Shown here piece by piece: positions 35,175-46,475 of a stretch of 64,000 nt of DNA. Position 1 is the first letter of the stretch, and each line of letters begins with the position of its first letter. A program made the position numbers and the translations under genes. The notes beneath the pieces are model-generated. The model was given only the letters and a program-made list of their open reading frames with translations, searched no databases and was not told the origin of the DNA. The DNA is taken from NCBI GenBank assembly GCA_028571685.1, contig CM053141.1:72773833-72837832 (forward strand), read 5' to 3'. This DNA comes from Heterohyrax brucei (taxonomy: Eukaryota > Chordata > Mammalia > Hyracoidea > Procaviidae).

Positions 35175-35765
35175 GTGGCTTTATTGTTGTTGTTATATGG
35201 TACCACTGAGTTGATTCTGACTCAAAGCACCTTATGTACAACAGAATGCAACACTGCCTGGTCTTGCACCATCCTCACAATCTTTACTATGTTTAAGCCC
35301 ATTGTTGCCGTCACTGTGTCAAACCATCTCATTGAGGCTTTCCTTCTTTTTCACTGACCCCCTACTTCACCCAGCAGGATGTCCTTTTCCAGGGACTCTT
35401 CCCCCTGACAACATGTCCAAAGTACATGAGAAGCCTCGCCACCCTTGTTTATAATGAGCATTCTGATCTTACCTCTTCCAAAACAGACTTGTTGGTTCTC
35501 TTTGCAGTCCATGGTATACTGAATATTTTTTATCAACACCATAATTCCAAGGGATCAGTTCTTCCACTTTCCTTATTCCTGGTCCAGCTTTCACATGCAT
35601 ATGAGGCCATTGACATTACCATCATGTAGGTCAGGTGTAGTTTAGTCCTCAAAGTAGCATCTTTGCTTTTTAACACATTGAAGAGGTCTTTTGTAGCAAA
35701 TTAGTTATTTATCATTTGATTGCTGCTTCCACAGGCATTGACTGTGGATTCAAGTGAAAACAAAA
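35175..35765 (-). pseudogene. RTE/BovB-like LINE 3' end, antisense
   Basis: The antisense RTE 3' end ('ccactgagttgattctgact', 'tggtcttgcaccatcctcac', 'ctctggaaaagg'-type block at 35385, 'cagtccatggtatactgaat') runs collinearly back to the region downstream of the RT core. It is 5'-truncated. Plus-strand frames here (35169-35357 and 35426-35629) are shadows. Confidence 0.88.
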
Positions 35766-36052
35766 CTTAGTCTAACTATATTACTGCTCAAAGAAGTAGT
35801 TCAGATGTCACATTAGGAGAAACACACCAAATTATCAAATTGTAAATGCTGCATAAAGATCTTGATCTACTCCGCAAACTAGGTGCATCAATCCATTAAA
35901 GTCCCTACAGGATCAGATGGTCCACTCTTATTAGATGATTCATGAGAAGTTAAGAAAGAGACTATTGAAAAATAATGGACAGGGTTTCAGAAATGAAGCA
36001 AAGGCAGGGCAGTATGCCATGGCTAGTAACAGCCGAGGGCTGCTGCTCTCCC

Positions 36053-36258
36053 GTTTACCAACTGCCATTGAGGTGGTTCTGACTCATGGCACCCCGTGCA
36101 GGTCAGGTAAAACTATGCTCCACAGAGTTTCTGAGGCTGTGACTTTTCAGAAGCAGATGGCTGGGTCTTTTTTTTAACAAGGTGCCTTTTGTGAACTTGG
36201 ACTTCCAACTTGTGGTTACTAGCTGAGTGTGTTAACCATTTGGACCACCTGGAGACTC
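36053..36258 (-). mobile_element. AfroSINE second subfamily, antisense
   Basis: Tail 'ccattgaggtggttctgact', alternative middle 'gaggctgtgacttttcagaa' with 'gcagatggctgggtcttttt', and end 'aaccatttggaccacctgga'. Confidence 0.85.
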
Positions 36259-38586
36259 CACTGCCATCCCTGGAAGCCTAGTAAAATAGAAAGGGGAAAG
36301 AATATTGGAAGTGTAAGAGGGTAGCTACTGGGGAAAAAGTGCCTGAAAGGAACTGCATTTAAGTTTTATAGAGAAACCCAGACAAACCAGAGCAATTAGG
36401 CAAGGAGGGAGTCAGGAGACCAAACAACTCAATTTTCTCTCCCTTCAGTTTCTGATATCTTGTAGTAGGTCTTCATTAGTCAAATCCAAGGGGTAGCTAG
36501 GAGACAAAGGAACCCAAAGTCCCTATAGGCCAGCCTTCTACGGCACAGAGGGGAATGGAAAAGGGTAGAAAGTAAACCTGGGGGGAAACAAAGGCATCTA
36601 GAAAACTAAAGATTTTGCAAGTTCAGTGAGAACGCAAAGAAGAAAGCAATAGATGCTGTCTTTCTTCGAAGTTAAAAGCAAATGCACAATTAGGGAATTG
36701 ATGGTTAGGCTGATACCAGTACAGACGGAAGCCTGATGGAAGGGAAGGCACTGTGGGCCAAGTAAGCCTAATGAGGGAAGTCACTTCAGAACACCATTGT
36801 GTCGCCACAGCCTGAGCTTGCCATGGTCCATCGTTGTGACAGATGAGAGCGTGGAGAGGCAGAGCTGCCAGGGTATGAAATCCTGTATGCCAGACTAAAG
36901 CACTGGAATGTTGGATGAACTTGAAGCAGAGAATTGTTATCACCAGACCTGCATTTTAGAAAGTCTGTCAGCTGTATAGACACGGAAGAAATGATTCTGC
37001 GGAGCCTTGAACCCTTTTCTGGAAGCAGGTAGAGCAGAGAGTAAGTATTTTAAAAAAAAAAAAAAAAAGAATTCCTGTTGACCATAATAGTCGTAGAGAA
37101 TTAGGTTTGGGCAACAACTAAGAAGGATTCAGTCTTTCGTAATCCAAACAATTACTGTACTTAACTATTTTTTCTAAAAGATAGTCTTCTTTTGACTATC
37201 TTTTATAACTGAAAGATAATCATAAGGTAACAGAATCTGTGGACATTCTTTGACTATTATCTAGAGCAGAGAAGAAACAGATCCTTTTGTTTTGCCTTAA
37301 AATAGTAAACATTCTCTAGGAGTTGGAGCCAGCTCAGCAATGGCAATGTGGGTTCTTTTCCCCCTTATAGAAAACACCCATTACACCCCAAGGGCCTACC
37401 ATTTGGCTGAACTCCCACAGCACTGTAAGTGGTTGCTGCGTTACTTCACATTCAATTATGAGTACATGGCAATTTTCTCAGAGTTTGTTGTTGGTAGTTT
37501 AGATTATTCAGATTGCAGTCTCCTTGAATATACCAAGTCTAATCTTTCTGTGTGTTATTCACCACTACTCCAGGGCAAAACATGCTGTAAACGTGGTGGA
37601 ATTGGACCTTCCAAACTTTTTGGTCAAGAGCATGTAGTCATTCTCCACCCAGGAAGCACTTATTGCTTTGGAAAGAGGATCAACTTACAACCCACTGGAG
37701 TGTCTCTCTGTAAAATATTCTAGGCATTTAAGATCCCAGGGTCAAGGGTGGATTAAACAGTAAGTAACACACTCATGAGCTTACATTAAGTAAAATATAC
37801 ATATCTTTGATATGGTAGAATTGTGTACTACAGATTAGTAAGCAAGCACAAGTAAACTCTGTGTACCTTATTGGGTAATCTGTCCCATGGTTTGTGATCC
37901 CAGAACAAATATCTAGTCAGAATACTCTTAAGCATCTATAATGTACAAGGTTTAGCTCAGATATTTAATGAAATACAGTAATTCAGCACATAAAAGTTAA
38001 GAATTTGGGCTAATGCATTAGCAACTAAAAACGGTCTAATGTGTTGCCTTTTTCAAACAACATCTATAATTTTAGGAGAGCCCTTCAAAGCTCTGCTAAT
38101 ACAAAGATTGAGTACTACAGGAGTTGTAGATACAATGGCAGTGAGGGTGGTATTTTGTTAGGGAAGTCGTTTAGAATTCGTCATATACCATTTACAACAT
38201 GCAAGGCTGCCAGAAATCTGGATATAGGAGCTCAAACTCCTCCTCTTCCTTTAAGACCTTGCTAAACTATCATCTGTTACGTGGATTCTTTCCTGATGAC
38301 TCCCATACAGCCTCAGAGTCATGCCAAACTCAATATTTCTACAGTTAATGTCTCTTAATGTATGGAAGCGTGGCTCTCAGTCCTGCCCTTCAAAATTAGC
38401 TGGGGGAATCTTGTCAGAGGCATAGCAGGAGGGAAAGGGGAGAGCATTTGCCCCCAGGTGAAATTCAAGAGGGTGTCATAGGAGACTGGCCAGCAAATCA
38501 CACCCTGCCTCAGCCAATAAAGGGAAGTGGAGGGGCCTGCACTTTTTATCCTCTATGCCCTATGCCACTGAATCTCATTAAGCCTG
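36259..38586. other. Unique intergenic stretch
   Basis: About 2.3 kb. A 127-codon plus-strand frame at 37340-37723 is the longest here. It has scattered cysteines but no recognised domain, no clear splice context and ordinary AT-rich composition, so it is left uncalled. A 17-A tract lies at 37051-37067. The stretch 36690-36960 has the wording of an old unnamed mammalian repeat ('cacttcagaacaccat', 'cagacctgcattttagaaag'). Confidence 0.45.
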
Positions 38587-38790
38587 TATAGTTGCCCCTC
38601 AGTATCCACAGAGAGTTGGGTCCAGAATCTCACCCCCTGGCCTCCAAAGGATACAAAATCCATAGATGCTCCAGTCCCTTACACAAAATGGTATAGTATT
38701 TCCATATAACATACATCTTCCCATATACTTTAAATCATTTCCAGATTACTTATAATACCTTATACAATGTAAATGCTTCATCTAGGGAGA
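38587..38790 (+). mobile_element. MER2 (Tigger-type DNA transposon) fragment
   Basis: 'tagttgcccctcagtatcca', 'gatacaaaatccatagatgc', 'tccagtcccttacacaaaat', 'tatagtatttccatataaca' and 'ctttaaatcatttccagatt' follow the MER2 consensus in order. The far end is lost into a GATA-rich microsatellite. Confidence 0.85.
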
Positions 38791-38814
38791 GACAGAGGTT
38801 TCCTCAAAATTGAA

Positions 38815-38905
38815 AACATAGATAGATATATATTTGATCAAAATTGAAGATAGATCATAGATACTTGGTAAAAATTTAAGATCAATTGATCGATAGATAG
38901 ATTCA
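38815..38905. repeat. Degenerate GATA-rich repeat
   Basis: Interspersed GATAGATAG and 'caaaattgaagat' units recur three times (38806, 38839 and 38909 regions). This suggests local tandem growth at the broken end of MER2. Confidence 0.65.
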
Positions 38906-40404
38906 CCAAAATTGAAGACTTGCTCTGGAAAGTAAACTTTTTGTTTTATATGAGTTTTTCAAGTTCTTTTTGCGTATCAGCTGGTACTGGTTCTCCCATA
39001 ATCTTGAAGTTCTGGAGACTATAGCACTTTATATAGCCAGCTGGCCATCTTTCACTAGCCTGAAACTCCTCCCTCTCACTTTCCTCAGCCCCTCACCCTC
39101 AGCCTTTGAGGGATTGTTCTGCCCACTTAATGGCTTTTTAGAGCATTTCACAGAAAAAAAAAAATGCATACTACACAAGTGGCACACTAATGAGATAAGA
39201 GGCAAATGATGCTCACACAAGTGCTGGAGAGAGACAGAGGATCTGAGAGAAGACAGGAGGCTACAGCAGGGATGCCTACACAGCATTTCATTTGCAGGAA
39301 TTTAGTGCAGTGTTTGGCACAGCAAATTCAAGTTTTGCTGTTTTGAACTTTTTTTCCCCTTGAATATTTTCAAAAATATTTGGAAAAAGAAAGAGAGAGA
39401 AAAAAAATGCAGTGAGTATAGAAAGTTCCAGAGTATTTAACCCAGAAGTCTCCAAGGACAAGATTTCCCTTAGGTTGCCTTGTTGGAATTTCAACTCTGA
39501 ATGTGTCTTTATTAGAAATTCTCTTCCCTTTAGCTTGCATATCAAGTGCTTTACTCAATCCATATACTATAGCAAAACAGCTGGTCTTTTCCACACCCAG
39601 CAGTTTCTACTCTTGGACAAAGTACATGACCTAGCAAATGGAATCAACCAAGCTGTTGAGCTATTAGTTGATCAGAAGTTTAAAAACTTTACTTGGTCAA
39701 TACAGAAACTGAAAGAAGTAGTCCTTGAGAAGCTAGGTTAAAATGGCATTTTAGCTAAAAGCCTTTTTGTTGAGCATGAAAATTCTTGACTAAGGGGTGG
39801 GAGTTATAAAGCACTTTATGAGTCATGAGAAGGTCAAAGATCACCTTTCAACTTCTAAAACTAACGCAGGCTACTTATGCTAGCTTTTCTTTCTTTTCCT
39901 CTTCCTCCCCCTTCTATCAGCCTCATCATCGACATGCGCTTCACAGTAATGAATCTGGATCCAGTTCAAGGAATACACAGAAGGACTTCAGCTCCCAAAG
40001 CAGGCCGCTCTGTAGGAGGCAGAGAGAAAAGAAAACACCCTGGGGCAAGTCTCTATTTCCAAAAGATTAAAAATAATTAAACAATAAGATATTCAACTTG
40101 GATTATTGTGGACAGTGATTAATGGCTCTTCTCCCTCTAATGATACCCTCCCCTGAGCTAATCCTTCCCAAATTTATGTCAAAGAAAATGTTGGTTAACA
40201 CTTTGTTTGTTTCAATCAATGTTCTCTTGATTGTTATGGTCCTGACATCTATACCAACCAGCTGCCTCCTCCCTCTCTTACCTGTTTGAATAATTGAGAG
40301 TAAAAGAAAGGAGACATTTCCAAAGGCATCAGTGCCCAACCAAGTAGTTATCTACCCAAGTCAATAAAGAAGAGTCATTCAATATGCTGCTGTTGGAAAC
40401 TAGA
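38906..40404. other. Unique intergenic stretch
   Basis: Several overlapping frames of 70-109 codons occur on both strands (for example 39412-39741). None shows a domain or splice context that I can support. Confidence 0.45.
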
Positions 40405-40492
40405 GGTCAGAGCATGAATGTCTCTTGCCAGTGTGTCTAGCACAGTGTCTTGCACAAAATGGGCACTCAGTAAATGTTTGTTGAGTGAATAG
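40405..40492 (+). mobile_element. L2 3' end
   Basis: 'tgtgtctagcacagtgtctt', 'gcacaaaatgggcactcagt', 'aaatgtttgttgagtgaata' is the sense L2 terminus. Confidence 0.8.
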
Positions 40493-40624
40493 ATTATAAA
40501 AACAATCTCTTTCCTGTTCTGAAGTGGAAAGTGAATCATTTTCTAGGGGCAAGGATTGAGGCAAAATAAAGATAGTGTTTATATTGCAACTCTTGTAGGA
40601 TTTTTCAAGTTTCATGTGTGCTCA

Positions 40625-40682
40625 TGCGTTCATTCAACAAGCATTTATTGAGCACTAACTCTGTGCCAGACTTTGGAATCTA
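40625..40682 (-). mobile_element. L2 3' end, antisense
   Basis: 'gttcattcaacaagcattta' then 'ttgagcactaactctgtgcc' is the antisense L2 terminus. It faces the sense copy 130 bp upstream. Confidence 0.8.
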
Positions 40683-40779
40683 CCTCTTGTAGCAATATTA
40701 AAATGGAGTCGGCTCTAGCAGAGGCAGCAGCAAATTATAAATAAATAGTTTCTTCACCAGATGATAGGTAGCAGTTTTG

Positions 40780-40842
40780 TCTCATTTAGCACAATGCTTA
40801 AAACACTGAAGCACTCTGCAAATGTTAGCTGAATGAATATTA
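40780..40842 (+). mobile_element. L2/MIR 3' end
   Basis: 'agcacaatgcttaaaacact' and 'gcaaatgttagctgaatgaa' match the sense terminus, diverged. Confidence 0.55.
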
Positions 40843-41994
40843 AAACAGAAAACCAACAGCCACAAATTATTTTAAGCACAGCACTTCCAAAGCTCATGTC
40901 CTTGAATCTTAATGCAGTTGTCAACTGACATCCCAGCACATTTCAAGGTAAGGTGAGTGTCCTAGCATCACATAATTTAAACTTCAAAATTATAACAAAA
41001 GCCTAGAGTTTAGCTCTTTTGTCTCTCATTACCTTCAGGTGGTCAGATAGCAAACCTTTGTCACTGATCAAGTCAAGATGTTCTTTTGCAAGATGGTAAT
41101 CTACCAAAATAATATGGAGATTGCTGAGATCACTGAGAAATGTGGCAAGCCCATTTTCTTAAGTTACCATCATTGATAAGTTTAACATGAAACATAACTT
41201 TGATGTTGGATTTGATGGTGAAACTAATATTAAATTCAGCAGCTTTCATTACATATTTTCAACTATCTCCGCCAAGGGTTTTATCAGCTTCCAATTTAGG
41301 CTTCCTAGCATAAGAAAACTTAGTTTTTAGCTGGTATCCCCACCAGTGGGCCTGCAAAGAAATAATGGTTCATTCTTCAACAAGTCCACGTCTTCCTTTA
41401 TTCACCCAAGCCTGCTTTCCATCTGGATAACAGTGACACTTGTTTCTAAGTTGTAGCAACTGAGAAAGCCCTTACAACAATGAATGGTGACAGTGTATGT
41501 AAGTTAAAAAAAAAAAAAAAGGAAAAACTTCTCCTGCTCAATTGCTGTCACAGAGCAACTAAATGCAGCCTCTGCGTAAATTGGAGCGGGGCCCTTGAGT
41601 GTCCCATCCTGAAATGTAACTCCCCAACTCCTGTTGAAGTCCCTGTCCTTACCTAAGCAAGAAGCTGAACCTACTGTCCAGAGGATGCTCTGAGGAGCCA
41701 CAGGAAGATCTATTCCTTCAGCCATAGCAAAGACTCCCCGTGGTACTTTGCTGTTAGTAAGCACAGAAGTACTGAGATTAGTGTCTTGGATTATTATTAG
41801 TATTCTCATTAATAACATGAATCAGATTTCTTAAGAAACCAAGTGTCTATAAAACACAATCTTTGTATAAATATCCAAGTGCCTGATTGATTGGCTGTCA
41901 CCAGGTTTTGGAAGCCAATAGATGGATCTGTGAGTGTAACTGGAAGCTTTAGTGACAAACAACCCCAAATTGCAGTGGCTTGACACTATTCAAA
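40843..41994. other. Unique stretch with internal poly-A
   Basis: A 15-A run at 41506-41520 ends a non-repetitive 650-bp segment. That layout is compatible with an old retroposed copy, but no coding similarity is recognised on either strand, so this is not called a pseudogene. Confidence 0.4.
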
Positions 41995-42207
41995 ATGAGG
42001 ACAGCTGCAGACATCCATTAATAATAAGAACATGGAATGTCTAAATTATGAATCTAAGAAAATTGGAAGTCCTCAAAAGAGGAAGTGGAATGCACAAGTA
42101 TTGATTGCCTAGGCATTAATGTGCTGAAATGGACTGATGTTGGCCATTTTGAATTTGACAAACACGTGGTCTACTATGCCAGAAATGAAAAATTAAAGAA
42201 TGGTGTC
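41995..42207 (+). pseudogene. RTE/BovB-like LINE, endonuclease N-terminal fragment
   Basis: 'cagctgcagacatccattaa', 'gaacatggaatgtctaaatt', 'gaaaattggaagtcctcaaa' and 'gaaatggactgatgttggcc' are the start of the RTE endonuclease region. It stops abruptly at LTR sequence. It could be the 5' part of the same insertion as 43398-45108, with about 200 bp lost, or a separate copy. Confidence 0.85.
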
Positions 42208-42369
42208 TCCTAGACCCATGGGAAAATTGATGGCAAGGACTTTCATCCACAGCCAACAGAGAAAGACTTCCTCTGGAACTGGTACTTTGAGTTTGAGCCT
42301 CCTAAATGGTGAGAGTAAATTTCTCTTTGTTAAAGTCATCCTCTTGTGGTATTTTTCTTATAGCAGCAG
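42208..42369 (+). mobile_element. MaLR/MLT1-like LTR 3' fragment
   Basis: 'ctcctagacccatgggaaaa', 'tgatggcaaggactttcatc' and the end 'ttgttaaagtcatcctcttg' then 'ttcttatagcagca' match the LTR family of 1-266. Confidence 0.75.
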
Positions 42370-42370
42370 G

Positions 42371-42988
42371 CCATATTTTTCAATTATTGATCTTCCTTCT
42401 TTGTTTCTAGAGTCTGCATTTCAGTCACCAATAATTGCCAATGCCTCTTGACTGCATGTTTGATCAATTCTTGACTGCAGAATTTGGTAAAAATCTTCTA
42501 CTTCTTTACCTTTGACATTAGTGATTGTTGCAGAAATTTGAAAAATGATTGTATGAAACAGTCTTCCTTGTAGGTATATGGATTATACATACAGTATTGT
42601 CCTATTATTGACTGAGCTGTATTTCATTATAGATCTTGAAATGTTTGATGATGAATTCATATTCCTCTTCAATTTGTCATTCTTTGTATAGGAGAACATG
42701 TGATTGCCTGATTCAAAATGGCTGATAGTAGTCTATTTCAGTTAATTAATGCATAGGATATTTATTTATATGCATTCTACTTCATTTTCGACAACTTCCA
42801 ATTTTCCTAGATTCCTACTTTGTGTATTCCACATGTTCACTGTTAATGGATGTTTATAGCTGTTTTTTTCTCATTTCAAGTTGTGCCACATCTGCAAATG
42901 AAGGTCACAATAGCTTTATTCTATCCACATTATTAAGGTGCACTGTACCTTGAGGAGGCAGCTCTTCCTTAGTCACGTTTTGAGAGCC
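42371..42988 (-). pseudogene. RTE/BovB-like LINE 5' half, antisense
   Basis: The minus strand reads, in order, the 5' leader end ('gaagagctgcctcctcaagg'), 'gcagatgtggcacaacttga', the endonuclease start ('gaaaattggaagttgtcgaa') and the later endonuclease around 'gcattggcaattattggtga'. Opposite in direction to 41995-42207 and with overlapping content, so it is a second copy. Frames are broken. Confidence 0.85.
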
Positions 42989-43397
42989 ATCTTAGTTATC
43001 TAGTGCTGCTATAACAGAAATACCACAGGTGGGTGGCTTTAAATTTATTCTCTTACAGTCTAAGAGGCAAGAAGTCCAAATTCAGAATTCCAGCTCCTGA
43101 GGAAGGCTTTCTCCTCCTGTTGGTGATTGCAGAAGACCTTCTTCATCAATCTTCTCTTGATCTACAAGATTTCTGGCTTGGGGACCCGAGACTCTAAGGA
43201 TGTGCTCTGCTACCAGTGCTTCTTTCTTGGTGCCATGAGGTTTCATTCACCTCTGCTTGAGTCTCTTTTTTCTGTATCAAAGCAGATTGACTCAAAATAC
43301 AACTTAATCCTGTAGATTGAGTCCTGCTTTATTAACGTAACTACCTGTAATCTTGCCCCATTAATGTTATAGATGTTAGCATTTCAGTAGCTCTTAA

Positions 43398-45108
43398 GAT
43401 TTTTAGCAGCTTCTGTGGTCTGAAATTGATCAAACATACAATCAAGATGCATTGATAATTACTGGTGATTGGAATGCAAAAGTTAGAAACAAAGAAGAAA
43501 GATCAATAGTTGGAAAATGTGGCCTTGGTGATAGAAATGATGCCAGAGATGACATGATAGAATTTTGCAGGACCAATGACTTCTTCATTGCAAATATCCT
43601 TTTTCACCAACACAGATGGTGACTATATACATGGAAGTCACCAGATAGAATACACAGGAATCAAATTTACTACATCTGTGGAAAAAAGCAATGGAAAAAC
43701 TCCGTATCAGCAGTCAGAACAAGACCAGGTGCTAACTTTGGCATGGACCATCAACTGCTCATATACAAGTTCAAACTGAAATTGAAGAAATTAGAACAAG
43801 TCCACGGGTGCCAAAGTATGACCTTGAATATATTCCACCTGAATATAGAAACCATTTCAAGAACAGATTTGATGTGTTGACTGCTAAAGACTGAAGACCA
43901 GATGAGTTATGGAGTGCATCAAAGACATTATACATGAAGAAAGCACACGGTCATTAAAATGGCAGGAAAGAAAGAAAAGACCAAACTGGGTCGGAAGAGA
44001 CTCTGAAACTTGCTCTTGAACATCAAGCAGCTAAAGCAAAAGAAGGAATGATGAAGTAAAAGAACTGAACAGAAGATTTCAAAGGGTAGCTTGAAAAGAC
44101 AAAATAAGGTATTATAATGACATGTGCAAGGAGCTGGAAATAGAAAGCCAAAAGGGAAGAACACATTCAGCATTTCTCAAGCAGAAAAAAAACCAAACCC
44201 ACTGCCATCGAGTCGGGTCCAACTTGTAGCAACCCTAGAGGTCGTAGCAGAATTGCCCCATAGAGTTTCCGAGGAGTGCCTGGCAGATTTGAACTGCTGA
44301 AATTTCCATTAGCAGATGTAGCACTTAACCCACAATACCACCTGGGGTTCCTCGGGGAAGTGAAGAGGATTTGAAATACTCACCAATGAAGATCCAAGTC
44401 CGCAGACTTCAGTACGGATTGCACTTCAGTATCAAGAAAACAAAAATTCTCTCATCTAGGCCAGTAAGTAACATCATGATAAATGGAGAAAAGATTGAAT
44501 TTGACAAGGGTTTCATTTTACATGTGTCCACAATCAACATCCGCAGAAGCAGCAGTCAAGAAATCAAAAGTTGCCCTGCGTTTGGAAATTCTGCTGCAAA
44601 GGACCTATTTAAAGTACTGAAAAGTAAAGATGTCACCTTGAAGACTAAGGCACACCTGACCCAAGCCATGCTATTTTGAATCACATCAGATTCGTGCAAA
44701 ATCTGGACAACGAATAAGAAAGGCAAAAGAATAATTGATACCTTTGCATTGAGGCATTGGAAAAGAATATTGAATGTACCACAGACTTCCAAAAGAACAA
44801 ACAGATCTGCTCTGGAAGAAGCACGACCAGAGTGCTCCTTGGAAACAAAGATGGCAAGACTGTCTTACATACTTTGGACATGTCAGGAGGGATCAGTCCC
44901 TGGAGAAGGACTGCACACCTGGTAGAGTTGAAGATTAGTGAAGAAGAGGAAGACCTTTAATGAGATGGCTTGAAACAGCGCCCACAACAATGGGTTTAAG
45001 CATAAAAATAATTGTGTGCATGGCACAAGACTTGGTAGTGTTTTACTCCATTGTGTATAGGGTTACTATGAGTCAGAATTCACTCGATGGCACCTAACAA
45101 CAACAACC
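43398..45108 (+). pseudogene. RTE/BovB-like LINE with internal deletion, carrying a SINE
   Basis: Begins inside the endonuclease ('tctgaaattgatcaaacata', 'attactggtgattggaatgc'; the latter encodes the ITGDWNA motif). It continues through 'agaattttgcaggaccaatg' and the inter-domain basic region to 44170. After a SINE it resumes only at the late RT/3' region (44372). The RT core is therefore missing. The 3' end is complete, finishing in 'cacctaacaacaacaac'. The RTE endonuclease would nick target DNA. This copy is dead. Confidence 0.88.
44184..44354 (-). mobile_element. AfroSINE inserted at the RTE deletion point
   Basis: Tail 'cactgccatcgagtcgggtc', body 'ccccatagagtttccgagga', head 'tagcagatgtagcacttaac'. 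It sits exactly where the host RTE skips its RT core, so the deletion and insertion may be linked. Confidence 0.92.
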
Positions 45109-45305
45109 TATAATCCTGCCTCATTAGTGTCCCGCAGGTTGGTATTTCTGTAGTCCTCAGCCACTGCACCACGAGGGCTCCAGTACTCACAGTGCATAGG
45201 ATAATCACACCAGATAACAAAACGATAGACAGTCACACGCTGGGTATCATAGCCAGTCATGTTTTTTACACATTTTGGGAAGCCACAATTCAATCCGTAA
45301 CAATA

Positions 45306-45600
45306 ACTTTCAAACCTGAGGGGCTAATCTTTGAACACAATATCAGGCAATGCTCTGGGGCTACTCCTAAGGTTTTCACTGGCCAATTATTTTTTACGAA
45401 GTTGATCTCTGTGTACTTCTTCCCAGTCTGTTTAAGTCTAGAATCTCCACTGAAACCTGTCCACCATAGGTGACCCTGATGGAGTTTGAAATACCAGGGG
45501 CATAACTTTCAACATCACAGCAACACACATTGTACAACAAACTGAAAGCCAAGTAGTAGTGGTCGAGCACTCTCGGTGAAAAAAAAAAGGGCCGTTGTGA
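45306..45600 (-). mobile_element. RTE 5' leader, inverted segment
   Basis: The minus strand reads 'gtgttgctgtgatgttgaaa', 'gggtcacctatggtggacag' and 'gccagtgaaaaccttaggag'. This is the RTE leader also seen in sense at 57975-58700. It is directly followed by a sense RTE 3' end at 45612. Confidence 0.7.
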
Positions 45601-45611
45601 CCTCAGACTGC

Positions 45612-45745
45612 CTCGGCTGCTGCTACAATGGGCTAAAACGTAAAAGCAGTTGTGAGGATGGTGCAGGACTGGGCGATATTTCATTCTGTTGCACAGAGTA
45701 CTGCTGTGACTTGAAAGGGACTTGACAATAACAACAAGGATAAAT
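45612..45745 (+). mobile_element. RTE 3' end, sense segment
   Basis: 'gctgctacaatgggctaaaa', 'gttgtgaggatggtgcagga', 'ctgctgtgacttgaaaggga' and 'cttgacaataacaacaa' are the RTE 3' end. With 45306-45600 it forms a 5'-inverted element. Confidence 0.8.
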
Positions 45746-46279
45746 CAACTGATCAACTTGTTAAAAAATGGATTCTTTTTTTTTTAATTCAGGAGCAAGA
45801 AGCCCATCCTTGTATGGATGTGGAAGTGTCATTGATTACAAAAGTGGACCTCTGACCTGGGGAAACCCACAACTAGAGCCCATATTGGGAGTTCACAGCG
45901 TCACTGTCTTCTCTTAGGATTGCTTCTCTCTTCATATTTGCTTCGTTCATTCCTTCACTGCCAACTGAACTTTTTGTTTTGTCATGGTGGAAAATGGCTA
46001 GCATCAAGGCTTATGTATCTTTTATGAAGCATAATCCTACTAAACCAGAATCTTAGGCCTGAATCTAAATGCCTGAGGAAGAATTTGATTGGCTCAATTT
46101 AGTCCAATGTTACCTTTGGTTCATTCAACTTGAACTAGGCAGGTAAGCAGGATCATGTTACAGGAACATGACTTCTCTAACAGTAATCACGTGTATCATT
46201 ACGGGGAAGTGACAGCTCCCACAAAAGAGAGAGGCTGGAAGAATGAATTTGGGGGGCTTTGTGATCACCTAATGCCTTC
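45746..46279. other. Unique intergenic stretch
   Basis: Nothing recognised. Confidence 0.5.
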
Positions 46280-46475
46280 TCATATCTTTTTTGTATGTCT
46301 ATTTCCATTATTATTACCTTAGCTTTTCATGGGCTTAGATCTTTTCTCTCTAATTAGGTTATAAGTAACTTGAATTTAAGGACTGCATGCAACATTTTCC
46401 TATTTCATAAGGCTAGTATGGTAAGCTGTACCAGGTACAAAAATTACTTATTAAATGAATGAATAAATGATTAAT
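46280..46475 (+). mobile_element. L2 LINE 3' end
   Basis: 'gaatttaaggactgcatgca', 'gctgtaccaggtacaaaaat' and 'ttattaaatgaatgaataaa' follow the sense L2 terminus. Confidence 0.65.

Larger units (their letters stand above)
42990..45305 (-). mobile_element. MaLR/MLT1-like LTR, antisense, interrupted by an RTE
   Basis: The LTR occupies 42990-43397 ('cttagttatctagtgctgct' to 'ttaatgttatagatgttag'). It resumes at 45109-45305 ('taatcctgcctcattagtgt' to 'cacaattcaatccgtaacaa'). The 1.7-kb RTE lies between. About 48 bp around the break appears on both sides (separate finding). Confidence 0.75.

Noticed and set aside
37340-37723. 127-codon frame starting MAMWVLFPLIE
   Set aside because: No recognised domain, no good acceptor or donor at its edges, and no neighbouring coding evidence.
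40843-41520. Processed pseudogene ending in poly-A at 41506-41520
   Set aside because: No coding similarity recognised on either strand and no target duplication found; the A run alone is not enough.
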